NCBI RefSeq assembly: GCF_965363235.1
Contig: NC_134849.1
Location: forward strand, 15,898,863 to 15,962,862
Length of the DNA: 64,000 bases
Direction of reading: 5' to 3'
Origin: Mytilus galloprovincialis
Taxonomy: Eukaryota > Mollusca > Bivalvia > Mytilida > Mytilidae
This document shows, piece by piece, positions 11,535 to 23,304 of the stretch (position 1 is the stretch's first letter; every line of letters begins with the position of its first letter). The position numbers were made by a program, and so were the translations under genes. The notes under the pieces were generated by a model. It saw only the letters and a list, made by a program, of their open reading frames with translations. It did no database searches and was not told the origin of the DNA.

Positions 11535-12220
11535 GATTGTGACAAACTATTAAAAGTATCATACAAATGTGTTAAATGCTGTTCCCAGCTATCACTACAT
11601 ACAATTAAATCATCAATATAAGCATAACAACAGTTTGAATCTTTTATAACATTATTGATCATTCTTTGAAATGTAGCTGGTGCACTTTTCATGCCAAACG
11701 GCATTACAGTATATTGAAATAAGCCATCTGGTGTAACAAAAGCTGATATTTCACGAGCTCTCTGTGTCAATAGAACTTGCCAATAACCTTTCAACAAATC
11801 AAATTTGCTCACAAATTTTGCTTGAACAATGTTGTCAATACAATCTTCTATCCTTGGAATCGAATAGGAATCAGATTTTGAGACTGAATTTACTTCTCTG
11901 AAATCAGTCACGAAACGAAAGGTTTTCTCTGGTTATGGCACAAGGAGACAAGGAGAGCTCCATTCACTGTTACTCGGCTCAATAATATCATTGTCAAGCA
12001 TATATTTAATTTCTTTTTTCATAGCTTAAAGTTTGAGTGGATTGAGCCGGTAAGGATGTTGCTTAATTGGAGAAGAATCTCCTACATCAACATCATGACA
12101 CACAGCAGTGGATTTGTTTGGCACATTTGGAAAAAGATTTTTAAAAGAAAATACCAAAGTTTTTATTTCTTCTCTACGATCAAAAGACAGATGTGCAAGT
12201 TTTGAGTCTAATTTTGACAA
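11535..12220 (-). pseudogene. Reverse transcriptase N-terminal half of the Gmr1-like fossil
   Basis: Fossil. Reading the minus strand: a linker (SKLDSKLAHLSFDRREEIKT, HPYRLNPLK), then the RT fingers and palm (FRFVTDFREVNSVS, FVSKFDLLKGYWQVLL, VMPFGMKSAPATFQRMIN) and the catalytic YIDDLIV box near 11,605. It follows the integrase C-terminus on the same strand, which is the key to the unusual domain order. Confidence 0.88.
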
Positions 12221-12347
12221 AATTTCTTAATTTTTCAATCTAACTGTCTCTTCCATAGTTTTAGAACTAAAAGGTGGTTCAATTACATCTGGTTTGTCAT
12301 GATTGTTCTCAAATTTAACCATGCCTAAAGTGGCAACTGGTTTACTC

Positions 12348-13318
12348 TCATTCATTAGTGCGCTCAAAATATGGTTTTAACATATTAATATGACACACTC
12401 TGTTTTGTTTGCGCCGACCTGGAGTTTTTACAATATAATTCAAATCATTGATTTTACTCTCTATTGTATAAGGACCACAATATTTAACCTGAAAAGGATG
12501 TCCGGGGACTGGCAAAAATACAAGTACCTTATCACCAGGCTCAAACACTCTATCCCTGGCATCTTTATCATACCATATTTTCATCTTGTTCTGTGCATTT
12601 TTCTGAGCAATTTGACAAGCAGTATACATTTTTTCTTTAAATATAGATACATAGTCTAAAAGATTCAAGTCAGTATGTTCAGTAAGCCACTTTTCCTTAA
12701 TCATTTTTAACGGTCCCCTTACAGTATGGCCAAATACCAACTCAAAGGGACTAAATCCAAGTGATTCTGGAACAGCCTCTCGGACTGAAAAAAGTAGAAT
12801 GTGAACTCCATCATCCCAGTCTCTGTCAAACTGAAGACAAAAAGTTCTAATCATGTTCTTCAATGTTTGATGAAAACGTTCTAAGGCACCTTGAGATTCT
12901 GGATGGTACGCACTTGATCTATACTGAGCAATCCCTAACTGGTACACGACTTGCTGAAATAAACCTGACATGAAATTTGAACCTTGGTCGGACTGTATAG
13001 ACTTAGGAAGTCCTACTAATGTGAAAAATTAGTAGTGGCAATAGTAGGTGTCTTGATATTTCATAGCGGAATAGCCTTAGGAAATTGAGTGGATGTACAC
13101 ATGATTGTCAATAAATACGCATTTCCAGTTTTGGTCTTTGGTAAAGGTCCAACGCAGTCAATTAGAACTCTGCTGAAAGGTTCCTCCAGCCCTGGAATAA
13201 ACAGAAGTGGTGCTGGTGGTATTTTCTGGTTAGGCTTACCAACAACCTGGCATATATGACATGATTTGCAGTATTCTGCAACATCATTTCTAAGTTTTGG
13301 CCAGTAAAAATGCTGCAA
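12348..13318 (-). pseudogene. Integrase of the Gmr1-like fossil
   Basis: Fossil. HFYWPKLRNDVAEYCKSC supplies the end of the H2C2 zinc-binding region; VLIDCVGPLPKTK starts the catalytic core; SSAYHPESQGALERFHQTLK carries the third acidic residue region; DKVLVFLPVPGHPFQVKY with CGPYTIESK is a GPY/F module, characteristic of Ty3-type integrases. It lies upstream of RT on the minus strand. Confidence 0.88.
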
Positions 13319-13351
13319 GATCTTAAGGCAAGTCTTCCTAATACCTAAGTG

Positions 13352-14200
13352 TCAATCCAAGGGGGTGTCATTGGCAAAACCCATAATGTCTTGCCTATAA
13401 ACTGTAGACACCACCACTTGGTATACCACTCTCCAATCCTTCTCTGGGGTAGCATCAGGAGGCCGCCACTTCCTCATTAAAATGCCGTCCTGATGGAAAT
13501 AGCATTCAGCCACTTTGTCTGCTTCCTCCTGTGGTTGGGCCCTCTTGCGGAGCTGAAGAACCTCAGGGTCTGTATTTTGTTCTTCGAAAAGGTTATTTCT
13601 GTTTAATGAATGGCTGTTTACGTCTGGCCATGGCATAATTACATTCTTGTTAACATTGGGTGGTCTTATTATGGCCTTTTCTGAGCTACCAGGACCTTTA
13701 TTGTCGGCTAGGAAAGTGTCAGAAAGGTCCATGTAATCAAACTGTTTTTCTTGCAAATCCTCATCTTGTTGTTTTCTAGCCATCGACCTAGTGACAACAC
13801 AAGCTGGATACAATTCAGCATCACTTCAAATCTTCAAGGGATTTAACATCCACCACCGGTTAACTGGTAACAATTGGTTCAGCAACCACTTTGTTCCTAG
13901 CTAGATCATTTCCTAGCAATAATGTAACACCCTCAACAGGGATAATAGGACGAACACCCACAATAACTGGTCCAGTTATCAAATCTGACTTCAGATAAAT
14001 ACGATGGAGAGGAACATCTATACAACCTAACTCTACACCTTGTAACAAAACGGAGGCAGCAACAGAATTCTTCTCGGACAAAGGCAACACATCTTCTAAC
14101 AATAAAGATTGAGAAGCTCCAGTGACCGTAAAATTTAATAGGCTGAAGAGTGGTATCATCAACAATAGAAACAAACCCATCAGACATAAAGGGTTTATAT
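13352..14200 (-). pseudogene. Protease and PR-IN spacer of the Gmr1-like fossil
   Basis: Fossil. The protease begins near 14,130 with a TGASQSLLLEDVLPL segment (retropepsin TGA active-site region) and ends with VTLLLGNDLARNKVV (flap-distal ILG-like block). It is followed by a spacer with a glutamate-rich stretch and DGILMRKWRPP, a typical pre-integrase motif. Confidence 0.75.
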
Positions 14201-14208
14201 TCTTCCAT

Positions 14209-15500
14209 TTAATCGAAAAAAATGGACTTAACAGCTTGACTCGCAGGACATTCCAACGTACTGGTAATATAAGGTGTCGTACATGCACTGGACTGCGGCT
14301 TATTGTCTCGTTCATTCTTCTTCTGGAGTCTAAAACAATCAGCCATCAGGTGACCATTTTTCTTACAATAAATACAAATCAGTGACTTCTTCTCAAAAGT
14401 ATCAAATTTTGGACTAGACATATTATAACTGGACTGACTCTTATTCTGTGCAACAGGCTTACTATCAGTACGCTCAGTGCTTTGATTTTTGTAATTACCA
14501 CTGGAAGTATAAACATTTTGACCGTTGAAAATTCTTTTATGTGAAAGGGTATAATTATTTCATGTATTTTCCCAACAGTTTTGTCGTCTAAATGTGTTTT
14601 TAAGTCTAAATGAACACATTGTTTGAACTCTTCTAATAACATCAATTGTCTTAGGTTATCAAAATTGTTATCTGTTTTCTTTGATGTAAGCCATTTATCA
14701 AATAGATCTTCTTTTTCCCGAGCAAATTCCACATAGTTTGGTGAATCAAACTTTTTATAAGATCTAAATTTCTGTCTATATGCTTCTGGTACTAGCTCAT
14801 AAGTTTTCAAAACTTCCTGTTTTACCGTGTCATAATCGGAACTTTTTTCTGATGGAAGTGGGGAGTATTTTCAGCGGCCTTACCCTCTAAAACACTTTGA
14901 AGCATCGTAGTCCAATACGGCATTGGCCATTTCAAATTATTAGCAATTTTCTCAAACTGTGGAAAATATTTATCCACTGTTTTTCCATAAAATTTGGGAA
15001 CCAAACGTATATTTTTTGCTGCATCAAAATATTCTGATTTCAACTGGGCTTTAGCGTTGCTTTCTTCTTTGATCATTTGAGTTTTCATTTTCTCCATCTC
15101 TAGCCTTCCCTCATTTTAAGTTCTTTTAATTCTAATTTAAGTTCATCTTGTTTTAATTTGAATTCATCTTCTTTTTCTTTTTTATCCATTTCCAATCTTT
15201 CCTTCATTTCCAGTTCTTTTAATTTAAGTTCATGTTCTAATTCAAGTTGTTTTAATTTAAAGACGTCAACATTTTCGACCTTAAGTTCAAGAGCCTCTTC
15301 ACCTAAAATTTCTGCGTCAACTAATTTGTCTATTACCAAATTTTTTATAATTTGTTTTCTCATAGATACTTTAAAAACTAATATCAGATGTTTAGCCAGC
15401 AACAATAATTCCTCTTTCTTTAAATTACCAAAAACCTATATCTGGCGTTTTCAAAAATTTACCAGCATCAAATGCCATATTGTAGAATTTTGTTGGCTTG
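14209..15500 (-). pseudogene. Gag region of the Gmr1-like fossil
   Basis: Fossil. A Lys/Glu-rich predicted coiled coil (repeated KLKELEMKER-type segments, about 15,100-15,330) leads into a capsid-like region (LVPKFYGKTVDKYFPQFEKI; YRQKFRSYKKFDSPNYVEFA), and a CCHC zinc knuckle CIYCKKNGHLMADC sits near 14,340-14,385. Confidence 0.75.
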
Positions 15501-15545
15501 TTCTCATAAAAATACTAAACAAATTTTGAATAAGATAATTTCGTT

Positions 15546-15563
15546 ATCCCGGACGAGCCCCCA
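15546..15563 (-). other. Primer-binding site complementary to tRNA-Pro
   Basis: Minus strand TGGGGGCTCGTCCGGGAT, 18 nt, equals the well-known proline-tRNA primer site (as in murine leukaemia virus). It lies 5 nt inside the LTR end at 15,569. Confidence 0.85.
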
Positions 15564-15615
15564 ATTTCTGTTACGGTCAAAAATCACCTTTAAATTGTAG
15601 CCAACAAAAGACACT

Positions 15616-16140
15616 TAACTTAGAGATTGGAAAAAAAGAAATCTGCAATGTTTTCATTTGTAAAGGAGCATAACCCTAGAACGAAAAAAAAGACATCACC
15701 AAAAATTCATACTTGATCTGTGTTTTGTGGTACATGTTTATAATAAGCATTGTGTATAAGTTTAATAACATTTGGTTGGAGCAAACTAAAGTTACAGAAC
15801 GGAAACGAACGATTTACCAATTTTACATTTATGACGAAGGATATATGCATTGAACTGGAAAAGTGGTGCCACCAAAATTCAAACTATATCTGTGTTTTGT
15901 AGTAGAGAGCAATGTGTATACGTTTCATATCATTTGGCAGAGGCAAACTAAAGTTAGAAAAAGGAAACGAAAGATTCCGCATTTGTTCCTTAATTTGTAA
16001 ATGAGCATAACTCTAGGATGGTAAAAGTGACGACACCGATATTCACATGTGTTTTGTGGTAATACGCATTGTGTATAAATTTCATAACATTTGGTTGAGG
16101 CAAACTAAAGTTAGAGATCGGAAACCAATTTAGGAACGTA
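15616..16140 (+). repeat. ~160-bp tandem repeat, about three units
   Basis: GCAAACTAAAGTTA recurs at 15,781, 15,943 and 16,100 (spacing 162 and 157 bp) with flanking TTTGTAAATGAGCATAACYC and TGTGTTTTGTGGTA segments. A fourth partial unit abuts the LTR remnant. Non-coding. Confidence 0.7.
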
Positions 16141-16640
16141 CAGACGGACGGACGAACGGAAGTATATATAGACGGACTAGTGAACAACTTGATGCCGGCT
16201 CCGATGCAGCGGGACCATAAGAATCAGAGGACGAATGCAATCCCTTTAACTCTGGCGCGTGGCACAACAAATAGATGAGAATTATATTACAGTAGACTTT
16301 ATTGATGTGTAATCTTGGCTGCTGACTTTCAGACTTCACACAAACGTCCATTGTCTTAATCCTCTTAGTTGTACAATAAATCTTATGCAGTAAAAAGTAG
16401 TACCATTCATATTATTTCGAACATTGAGTAAATTGGTGCATACTGTACAGTGTGATTGTTAAATTGATCTGCAAATGGAAATTTTTAAACTGGGGCCGAG
16501 AGGATAGGGGGCGGTGACTTTGCGTTTTTTTTGTTTTTTTTTATCTAAATCAAAAGATAAATAGATCATGAAGAAATAGAATAATAACATATTTATCATT
16601 CGAAATCCGGTAAATGATAGGAGTCTAGTGGTTTTACTCA
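16141..16640. other. No gene recognised
   Basis: AT-rich. Begins with a GACGGACGGACGAACGG run that ends the tandem array; otherwise no feature supported. Confidence 0.4.
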
Positions 16641-16659
16641 TTTTGTTCAATGCATGTAT

Positions 16660-17130
16660 TATAAAAAAGAAGATGTTGTATGATTTCCAAAGAGACAACT
16701 CTCCACAAAAGACCAAAATGACACATAAAAAAAACCAATTATAGGTCATTACACGGCCTTCAACAATGATCAAAGCCTTTACCGTATAGCCAATTATAAA
16801 AGGCCCGAAATAACTATGTAAAACAAATCAAAAAAGATAACCAAAGGCCTTAATTATGCACAAAAAAAAACGAAAAACAAATATTATCACATAAACAAAT
16901 GACAACCACTAAATTACAGGCTCCTGACTTGGGACAGGCACATACATAGAGAATGTGGCAGGGTTGAACATGTTAGCAGGATCCCAACCCTCCCCTAACC
17001 TGGGACAGTGGTGAAACAGTAAAACATAAGACGAACTATAAATATCAGTTGAAAAAGGCTTAACTCATCAGATGGGTAAAATACAAAAACTAAAAATAAA
17101 TGGCCGGGTACTTGTACATTTAAACAATAA
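16660..17130 (+). repeat. Dispersed repeat (GAGACAACTCTCCA family)
   Basis: Shares AGAGACAACTCTCCAC, GGCCTTCAACAATGATCAAA and CTCCTGACTTGGGACAGGCA blocks with 51,010-51,285, and in part with 35,500-35,610 and (reversed) 56,680-56,870. Four copies in one window show it is a high-copy family; I recognise it as frequent in mussel loci. Confidence 0.7.
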
Positions 17131-17199
17131 AACAACACAGTAAAGTTATTTTGTTCCTCATTATCTAACAGGTTCATTGTGTGCTTCTTTAAAGGAAGG

Positions 17200-18969
17200 A
17201 AATGTATTTTCTACAGAGCTTGTTTATGTTATCCATGTCCACCGTGATTTTGCTACAAATTTATTTTTCTAATAATTCTCTAGAAAATATTTCAATAGGT
17301 TTCAAAATTTATATTATACATATTTCAGATTGCGATAACCGTTTACCAGATCTTTTGTCTAGATGGGATTTAGATTATACATTTCAGTTAGACTTTTACG
17401 AGAGGACAAAAGGCATGTCCCTATTTAGTGATTTGATTTCTAAAGAATTTTTTCAGTTTGAACATATTTGGGAATAGTTTATTCGTGTATTTGTAGATTT
17501 GCAAGTTCTTAGACGAGATATGTTCGTGACAAGGATTTCGGCTTTCGCGAAAGGTACTTTGGTAAATTTTAAAACGCAGTGGAGAGCTTATATATTGTTT
17601 TGTAATTACTTTCATTTAGAACCGTTTGATATTGATTCTGAATTTTTATGCACTTATTCCGAGTTTTTCAGTAGAATTTTCAGATCAGCTCAATCTATTC
17701 GCAGTTATTTATACGGAGTTAAAAGTCTTTTCCTGTTGTTAGGATTACATGTGGATGTATTTTCGTCTTACGAATTGAAGTTGACGATGAAAGGGTTAGA
17801 TAGGAAATTAAAACATTTACCTAAACAGGCATTTCCTATTTCTTTAGAAATTTTAGAATAAAACGTGAACATTTGAATTTGAATACGCCGCTAGATGCGA
17901 CATATTGGTGTTTTTTTTTCTTTTTGCTTTATTACTTTTAAGCAGGAAGTCTAATTTAGTTCCAGTATCAACCAAGAAATTTGAAAAAAATAAACAGGTG
18001 ATGTTACAGTCTTTCCGTCTTTTATAATAGTTGCATTCAAATGGACAAAAAACATTTCAGTTGGGTAATCGTATTTTAAGGATACCTTTGCTTGCATATC
18101 CTCTACCTAAATTTTTCCCAGTAAATGCATATAAAAGGATGTGTTCTTTAAATCCTTGCACTTCAGATGATGCCGCTTTTTCTTGTTAAAAAAGGGGGAA
18201 ATGCATACCAATTATTTATAACCAGTTTCAGAATAAACTGAGAGAATTACTTTGTAAAATTGGGTTAAATCCAAAATTATTTTCTTTCCATAGTTTCCGA
18301 AGAGGTGGGGCAACGTTAGCATCGAAAGCAGGGGTTTCTCCTAGTTCTATCCAATTGATTGGTGATTGGAAAAGCAATACTAAATATATTGTCAGTTCTT
18401 TGTTTGATAAAATCAATGTAGCGGAACAAATTAAAGACTTTGTTTTAAAATAAAATTTGCTCTTTATAGATTTTAGGTCTACTCTGGTGTGCGATTCCAT
18501 AGCCAAGCATGTTAAAACTATTAGAAGGTGTCACTTGCAAGCCTTTCCTGGAGCAAATATTTGGGACATGATCAATTTGCTTAATTGTGGAACAATTCAG
18601 GTAAATTATGATATAATTCTGATGCATGTAGGAACCAATAATGTTGGTACCTATGAGGTTGCTGATTTTGATTTAGCCTATAATGTGCTTATCTCTACAA
18701 TTGAGAAATTAGTTAAGCTACATACTGTAATAGTTATGTCAGCAATTATTCCACGTTTACTTGATTTTCAGAATACAAGTTATTTTGTCACCACTATTAA
18801 TTCTAGATTAAGAAGTTTATGCTTTAAACGTGATGTTCAGTTTGTAGTTACTTATAAACCTTTTTTGAAGTTTGGGATGCCAGTTTGTGAACGTTATTCA
18901 CCCATCTGTAAGTTACATTTGAATTATTTTGGTAATTTAGATAAGCTCTGTAACTTAAATTGCTTTTAA
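17200..18969 (+). mobile_element. Tyrosine-recombinase (DIRS/Ngaro-like) retroelement fossil with SGNH frame
   Basis: Broken fossil, plus strand. Near 17,330-17,480 the frame carries SDCDNRLPDLLSRWDLD, like the end of an RNase H domain in such elements. From about 17,510 to 18,450 a tyrosine recombinase is seen: an N-terminal core-binding part (TQWRAYILFCNYFHLEPFD, SAQSIRSYLYGVKSL) and a catalytic part with FSFHSFRRGGATLASKAGVS and LIGDWKSN, the Arg-containing and C-terminal boxes. A further frame (18,469-18,969) resembles SGNH hydrolases. Interrupted several times. Element ends were not located. Confidence 0.7.
18469..18969 (+). pseudogene. SGNH-hydrolase-like frame of the tyrosine-recombinase element (fossil)
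   Basis: The 160-residue frame has the four SGNH blocks in order: a DSIAKHVKTIRRC start block, an AFPGANIWDM block, IILMHVGTNNVGTYEV (the GTNN block) and a late KLHLNYFGN block holding His. SGNH/hydrolase frames are known passengers of Ngaro/DIRS-type elements. Position directly after the recombinase supports membership of the same element. Confidence 0.65.
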
Positions 18970-20080
18970 ATTTTGTTTAATATCAATTAATGTGCTTTGG
19001 TCACTGTTTGGCCGTTGGGGTTTTGGTGCTGAACAGTGATTGAATTAACTTTAACGTCTATTAGTGTTTTTTTATATAAAAATTGTAATAATTTGCCAAA
19101 ATTAAATGTTGTATTTTAATTCGTTTTAATTCTTACTGAGCATTTATTTAGTATTGCTTTGCATCCAGTCGTCTCATATCTTTAATATATATGTGTTTAT
19201 TTACTTCGAAGGAGTAAATTTAAATATACACACTGCAGTTATTCATAGATAAATAAAAATATATTGTACCATTACATCAAAGAACAGCGCTCCTAATTTG
19301 ACTTCCTTCGCCTGCCTTGGGCATACAAAAGACCAACCTAATATTGGGAAGAATTAATACTACCGTTTTCCCTGTAGAACTATTGAATTTTGAACATGAG
19401 CGGACGAGACCACAAATATATTTAAAACAGTAAATTAATTCCTTACAGCAAACACAACATTGAAATATTTTCGTGGTATTCGCGTCTGCTCATAGTTAAA
19501 AGTTGTCCAAACGGACGCAACCACTTCTGATTTTCATAATATTTACGTTTTTCATGAGAAAGAGAGGGGTATTTAATAATTTTCACAGACGAAAAAAGAA
19601 AAGTTATACTGATTTTTTGTAAGACTTTGTAAGACCCTTTTTAGAAAAATTCATGTTTCTTGGATATTATTCATTCTAATTTTAACGAAAATAGGGGGCC
19701 AGTTGCAATAGCTTATCGTACCTTGTCCTTTGTTTCATTACAAAATGGTATTGCCCAATCGACTACATCTTTGTAGATTTAGCGAAAACAGTGTAATTTT
19801 GATAAGTGTTAACATTGCCAATATAAAATAAAATAGTTGTCAAACAGACACATATTTTGTGTTAGTTTACCTTGTACAATCAACAATGCGGGTTCCAAAT
19901 ATTGATTTGGATCTGTTATTCCACCCTCCCCCAGAGTTCCTGATGTTTCTTCGTGTTTCCTGTCATATATTTTTGTTCAGTTTTTATACGACCTTTATGT
20001 CTTGTATCTTTAATGATCTGTTTTACAATTTTTCATTGTCTCTTGTTACCGTCTGCCTATGTTTTGCAAGATAAGTTGTA
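18970..20080. other. No gene recognised
   Basis: AT-rich. No exon with compatible splice sites, no strong repeat partner inside the window. Confidence 0.4.
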
Positions 20081-20084
20081 ATTA

Positions 20085-20275
20085 TCAACGGGTTTGGGAT
20101 TTATATGCTTACCCACTTAAGATCACCCTAGGTTTGGTAAGGTTCGTCTTGCTCAATTGTTGATTTTCTTAGTTGTGTCACATGTTCTTTTTCTTTTTCA
20201 TTTTATAACAATGGCGTCTTCAGTATATTTTCGAATCATGAATGTGAATGTCCCTTTAAAATACTTCGCCTTTCT
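20085..20275 (+). repeat. Relic of the YIDD-family 3' untranslated part
   Basis: Degenerate match to the segment at 20,690-20,890 (CACCCTAGGTTTGGTAAGGT, then ATGGCGTCTTCAGTATATTT). Confidence 0.55.
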
Positions 20276-20524
20276 TGTTCGATTTCATAGTGGGAAGTAA
20301 AGTAAGTACTTACCAAATAAAAACACCATTACACAAGAAATAATAAACATGGACATCTTTTCTCTGAAATATTATTATTCCACAAAATCATAACAAAATC
20401 ACTTCACATTTGATTTATATCACACAATTGTATCTTAATCAGTTTTCTTTTTATATCTTGTATTCGTCAATGTTGTCCTTAATAAAACAAGGAAGTATCA
20501 AACCCAACATAATCTATCACAAGT

Positions 20525-20893
20525 TGGTTGACCGTTATGGAATAACCATTTCACAAATGATATCGGATATGTTCCTCACGTCGTAACTACAATCCCCTTC
20601 CCTTTCATGAATTTGACCTACCGAATTAGACTATTTACCGGATTTGTAATCACATAAGCAACACGACGGGTGCCGCATGTGGAGCAGGATCTGCTTACCC
20701 TTCCGGAGCACCTGAGATCACCCCTAGTTTTTGGTGGGGTTCGTGTTGTTTATTCTTTAGTTTTCTATGTTGTGTCATGTGTACTATTGTTTTTCTGTTT
20801 GTCTTTTTCATTTTTAGCCATGGCGTTGTCAGTTTGTTTTAGATTTATGAGTTTGACTGTCCCTTTGGTATCTTTCGTCCCTCTTCTATCATA
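20525..20893 (+). mobile_element. 5'-truncated YIDD-family retroelement copy
   Basis: Starts in the coding end (LVDRYGITISQMISDM then stop at 20,585) and runs through the 3' part with GTGGAGCAGGATCTGCTTAC and TTTTAGCCATGGCGTTGTCA. Nearly identical over its length to the minus-strand copy at 22,415-22,800, so the two are recent. Confidence 0.78.
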
Positions 20894-20895
20894 AT

Positions 20896-22410
20896 GATTA
20901 TTATTTAAACTGCGGTGGTATCTTATCAGATAATGCTTAGTTTGTATAAAATGTACATTTAAATTTACACAGAAAGTTTATTTAAAATTATGTAAAACAC
21001 TGTCTTATCTGGAAGCATAACAACAAATTAAGTAAAAAGTATAATCCATATCCACATGATACTTTATCGTGTTCATAACTATCATAAATAGACGCGTTTT
21101 CTGCCTTTTAAATAATAATAAAATATACAATTTGTCTTGTGACAGGGGTTATAGCTAATTAATACTACTGTTTTGCAATAAAGGAACGCTCTTAATTGGC
21201 AATTTTATATCAAATCATACACATATGAATGGTGATGTCCAATTGAACTGGTTTCTACAATTACGAAGGGGGATACTGTTATTAGCTTTTCTATATCCAT
21301 CACTGAGTACCATTATCATTTGAAAAACGTGATACAAAAAACATATAAAACATATATTTTGATCTGATCAAGCGATGTCCCTTTTAATATACATGTATAC
21401 TGTAATACTTCACATACATATACAATGTGCGACTATAAATGTTATTGAATAACACAAAACAATCATACAAAAAGTAACAAAAATGTGTATGCTATAAACA
21501 TTTGTTTAGTTTTCTTATCAATAACAGATTTATATGTCCATGGTTATTGCTGAAATGCTGTCATTGTAGAATATGTATTGCACTCCATTACTCGTGTATT
21601 TAAAACATCTACTCGGGGCAATATTTACTAATATTCAAATCATGGAGTTTAAAAATTGATCATAATCCCCTAAAATATTTATGATGTAAACACACTACTA
21701 TTTCTTTATCTTTTATCTACCACACCAGGAAATAATAAACATTTGAATTATGCTTTATCACAGATGCATAGGTTAAGGTGACACTCTAAATCGTTGTATT
21801 TATCATTTCTGTTTTACAAAGATAAGTTATTAATGTTTTCTTATTCAAACAATTCAATCTAATACATGTTAAGTACATTGTTGTGGTGGATTATGCAATA
21901 GAAAAAGTTCAGTAATATTTTTATGTTGATTGTATACAAATAAGAAGATTTTGTATGATTTGCAATTTAGAGTATAATCACATGTATTCCAAATGCAGTG
22001 GATGTAAGCAATATAAATACTAATCATGTAAATATTACTGACTTAGAAACAGTCCAAAATGATATAAAAAGTCAACGGTAGAACAGTTTAAATAAACTTG
22101 AATGAACAATTTAAAGTTAGATCGAAATCAGATAATAAATAAACAGTTCTCATATCCTTGAGATAATGATCTTATTGCACCAAGGCATTGGTATTATTTG
22201 CCTCTCAAATCGAAAATAAAAAGAAATCAAGGATGTGCTTAAATCTAGAAAAATACCTTTTATGAGCTATTGAAGTTTATTATGAAAAGAAAATGGGTGT
22301 TTTGTTGCATAGTTTTTTACCTTATATCGTAGAAAAAAAACTAAGGAGTCTACACATCTGACACTCAAAACCTTACCTCTAATATATCCTTAAGATGGTT
22401 GAAAGAAAAT
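20896..22410. other. No gene recognised
   Basis: 1.5 kb of AT-rich DNA between two oppositely oriented copies of the same retroelement. No supported exon or repeat. Confidence 0.45.
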
Positions 22411-22414
22411 CATG

Positions 22415-23303
22415 TTTATAAAAGAGAGACGAAAGATACCAAAGGGACAGTCAAACTCATAAATCTAAAACAAACTGACAACGCCATGGCTAAAAATGAA
22501 AAAGACAAACAGAAAAACAATAGTACACATGACACAACATAGAAAACTAAAAAATAAACAACACGAACCCCACCAAAAACTAGGGGTGATCTCAGGTGCT
22601 CCGGAAGGGTAAGCAGATCCTGCTCCACATGTGGCACCCGTCGTGTTGCTTATGTGATTACAAATACGGTAAATAGTCTAATTCGGTAGGTCACATTCAT
22701 GAAGGGGAAGGGGGTTGTAGTTACGACGTAAGGAACATATCCGATATCATTTGAGATACGGTTATTCCATAACGGTCAACCAACTCGTGATGGCGTCCGT
22801 AAAATATACGAAGGGATGATTTCAACTTCACCATTTGGAACTCTTGGTTTAATAGCTTCTTTGTGAGCAGTAACCCTCTTTCAAGAAAATCATGATAGGA
22901 AATGCAAGCACGGGAATATCGTATCAATTGGGAGATATATATACCCCGTATGCAGGTGCTGCTGGAATGTTGCTACTTAGAAATGGAAAGTTCACAATTG
23001 GAAAGCTGAAATCATCTCTTTTGTCGTAAAGTTCTGTTTTCAACCGACCCTCATTGTCAATTTCTAGATGTAAGTCAAGATATGAAGCCGACTTAACTGT
23101 ATCTGTAGTATCATTTATCTCCAATTCGATGGGATAGATGCGTTCCACATAGTCACCAAATTTTGAATTGTTTAGTGAAAGAACGTCATCTATATAGCGG
23201 AAAGTAGAGTTAAAGGATATTGCTAACTTCTTATCTTTCTTCCTAAGAAGTTCCTGCATGAAGTCAGCCTCATAACCGTTATATAAATATATTGTTTTCA
23301 ATA
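22415..23303 (-). mobile_element. YIDD-family retroelement copy with RT segment (Penelope-like?)
   Basis: The most informative copy in the window. Reading the minus strand: NGYEADFMQELLRKKDKKLA, FRYIDDVLSLNNSKFGDYVE (RT catalytic YIDD), SASYLDLHLEIDNEGRLKTE, LYDKRDDFSFPIVNFPFLSS, then YGVYIS, after which the frame shifts once near 22,935 and continues RYSRACISYHDFLERGLLL to MISDMFLTS. The 3' part repeats that of 20,525-20,893. Only the C-terminal RT half is present: 5' truncation at about 23,303. FLDV-like YLDLHLEID after YIDD is reminiscent of Penelope-like RTs. LINE or other origin is not excluded. Confidence 0.75.
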
Positions 23304-23304
23304 T

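Larger units (their letters stand above)
8976..15615 (-). mobile_element. Ty3-type LTR retrotransposon fossil with integrase before RT (Gmr1-like)
   Basis: Minus-strand fossil, about 6.6 kb including one nested insertion. A full LTR (8976-9573) and a short part of the other (from 15,569) frame the coding region; a polypurine tract and a tRNA-Pro primer site lie just inside. Reading the minus strand the domain order is gag, CCHC knuckle, protease, zinc-binding region and integrase, then reverse transcriptase and RNase H next to the PPT. Sequence similarity (GPY/F module in integrase, YIDD RT) is Ty3-type, but the order IN-RT is that of Ty1/copia; this combination defines the Gmr1-like group. 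The copy is broken at several points. LTR parts that can be compared differ at 3 of about 46 positions, all transitions. Confidence 0.85.

Noticed and set aside
20670-20894. Protein-like frame PHVEQDLLTLPEHLRSPLVF, repeated at 22,416-22,637 and 50,832-51,068
   Set aside because: It lies after the RT stop codon in every copy, is part of the 3' untranslated repeat, and is not kept open in other copies.
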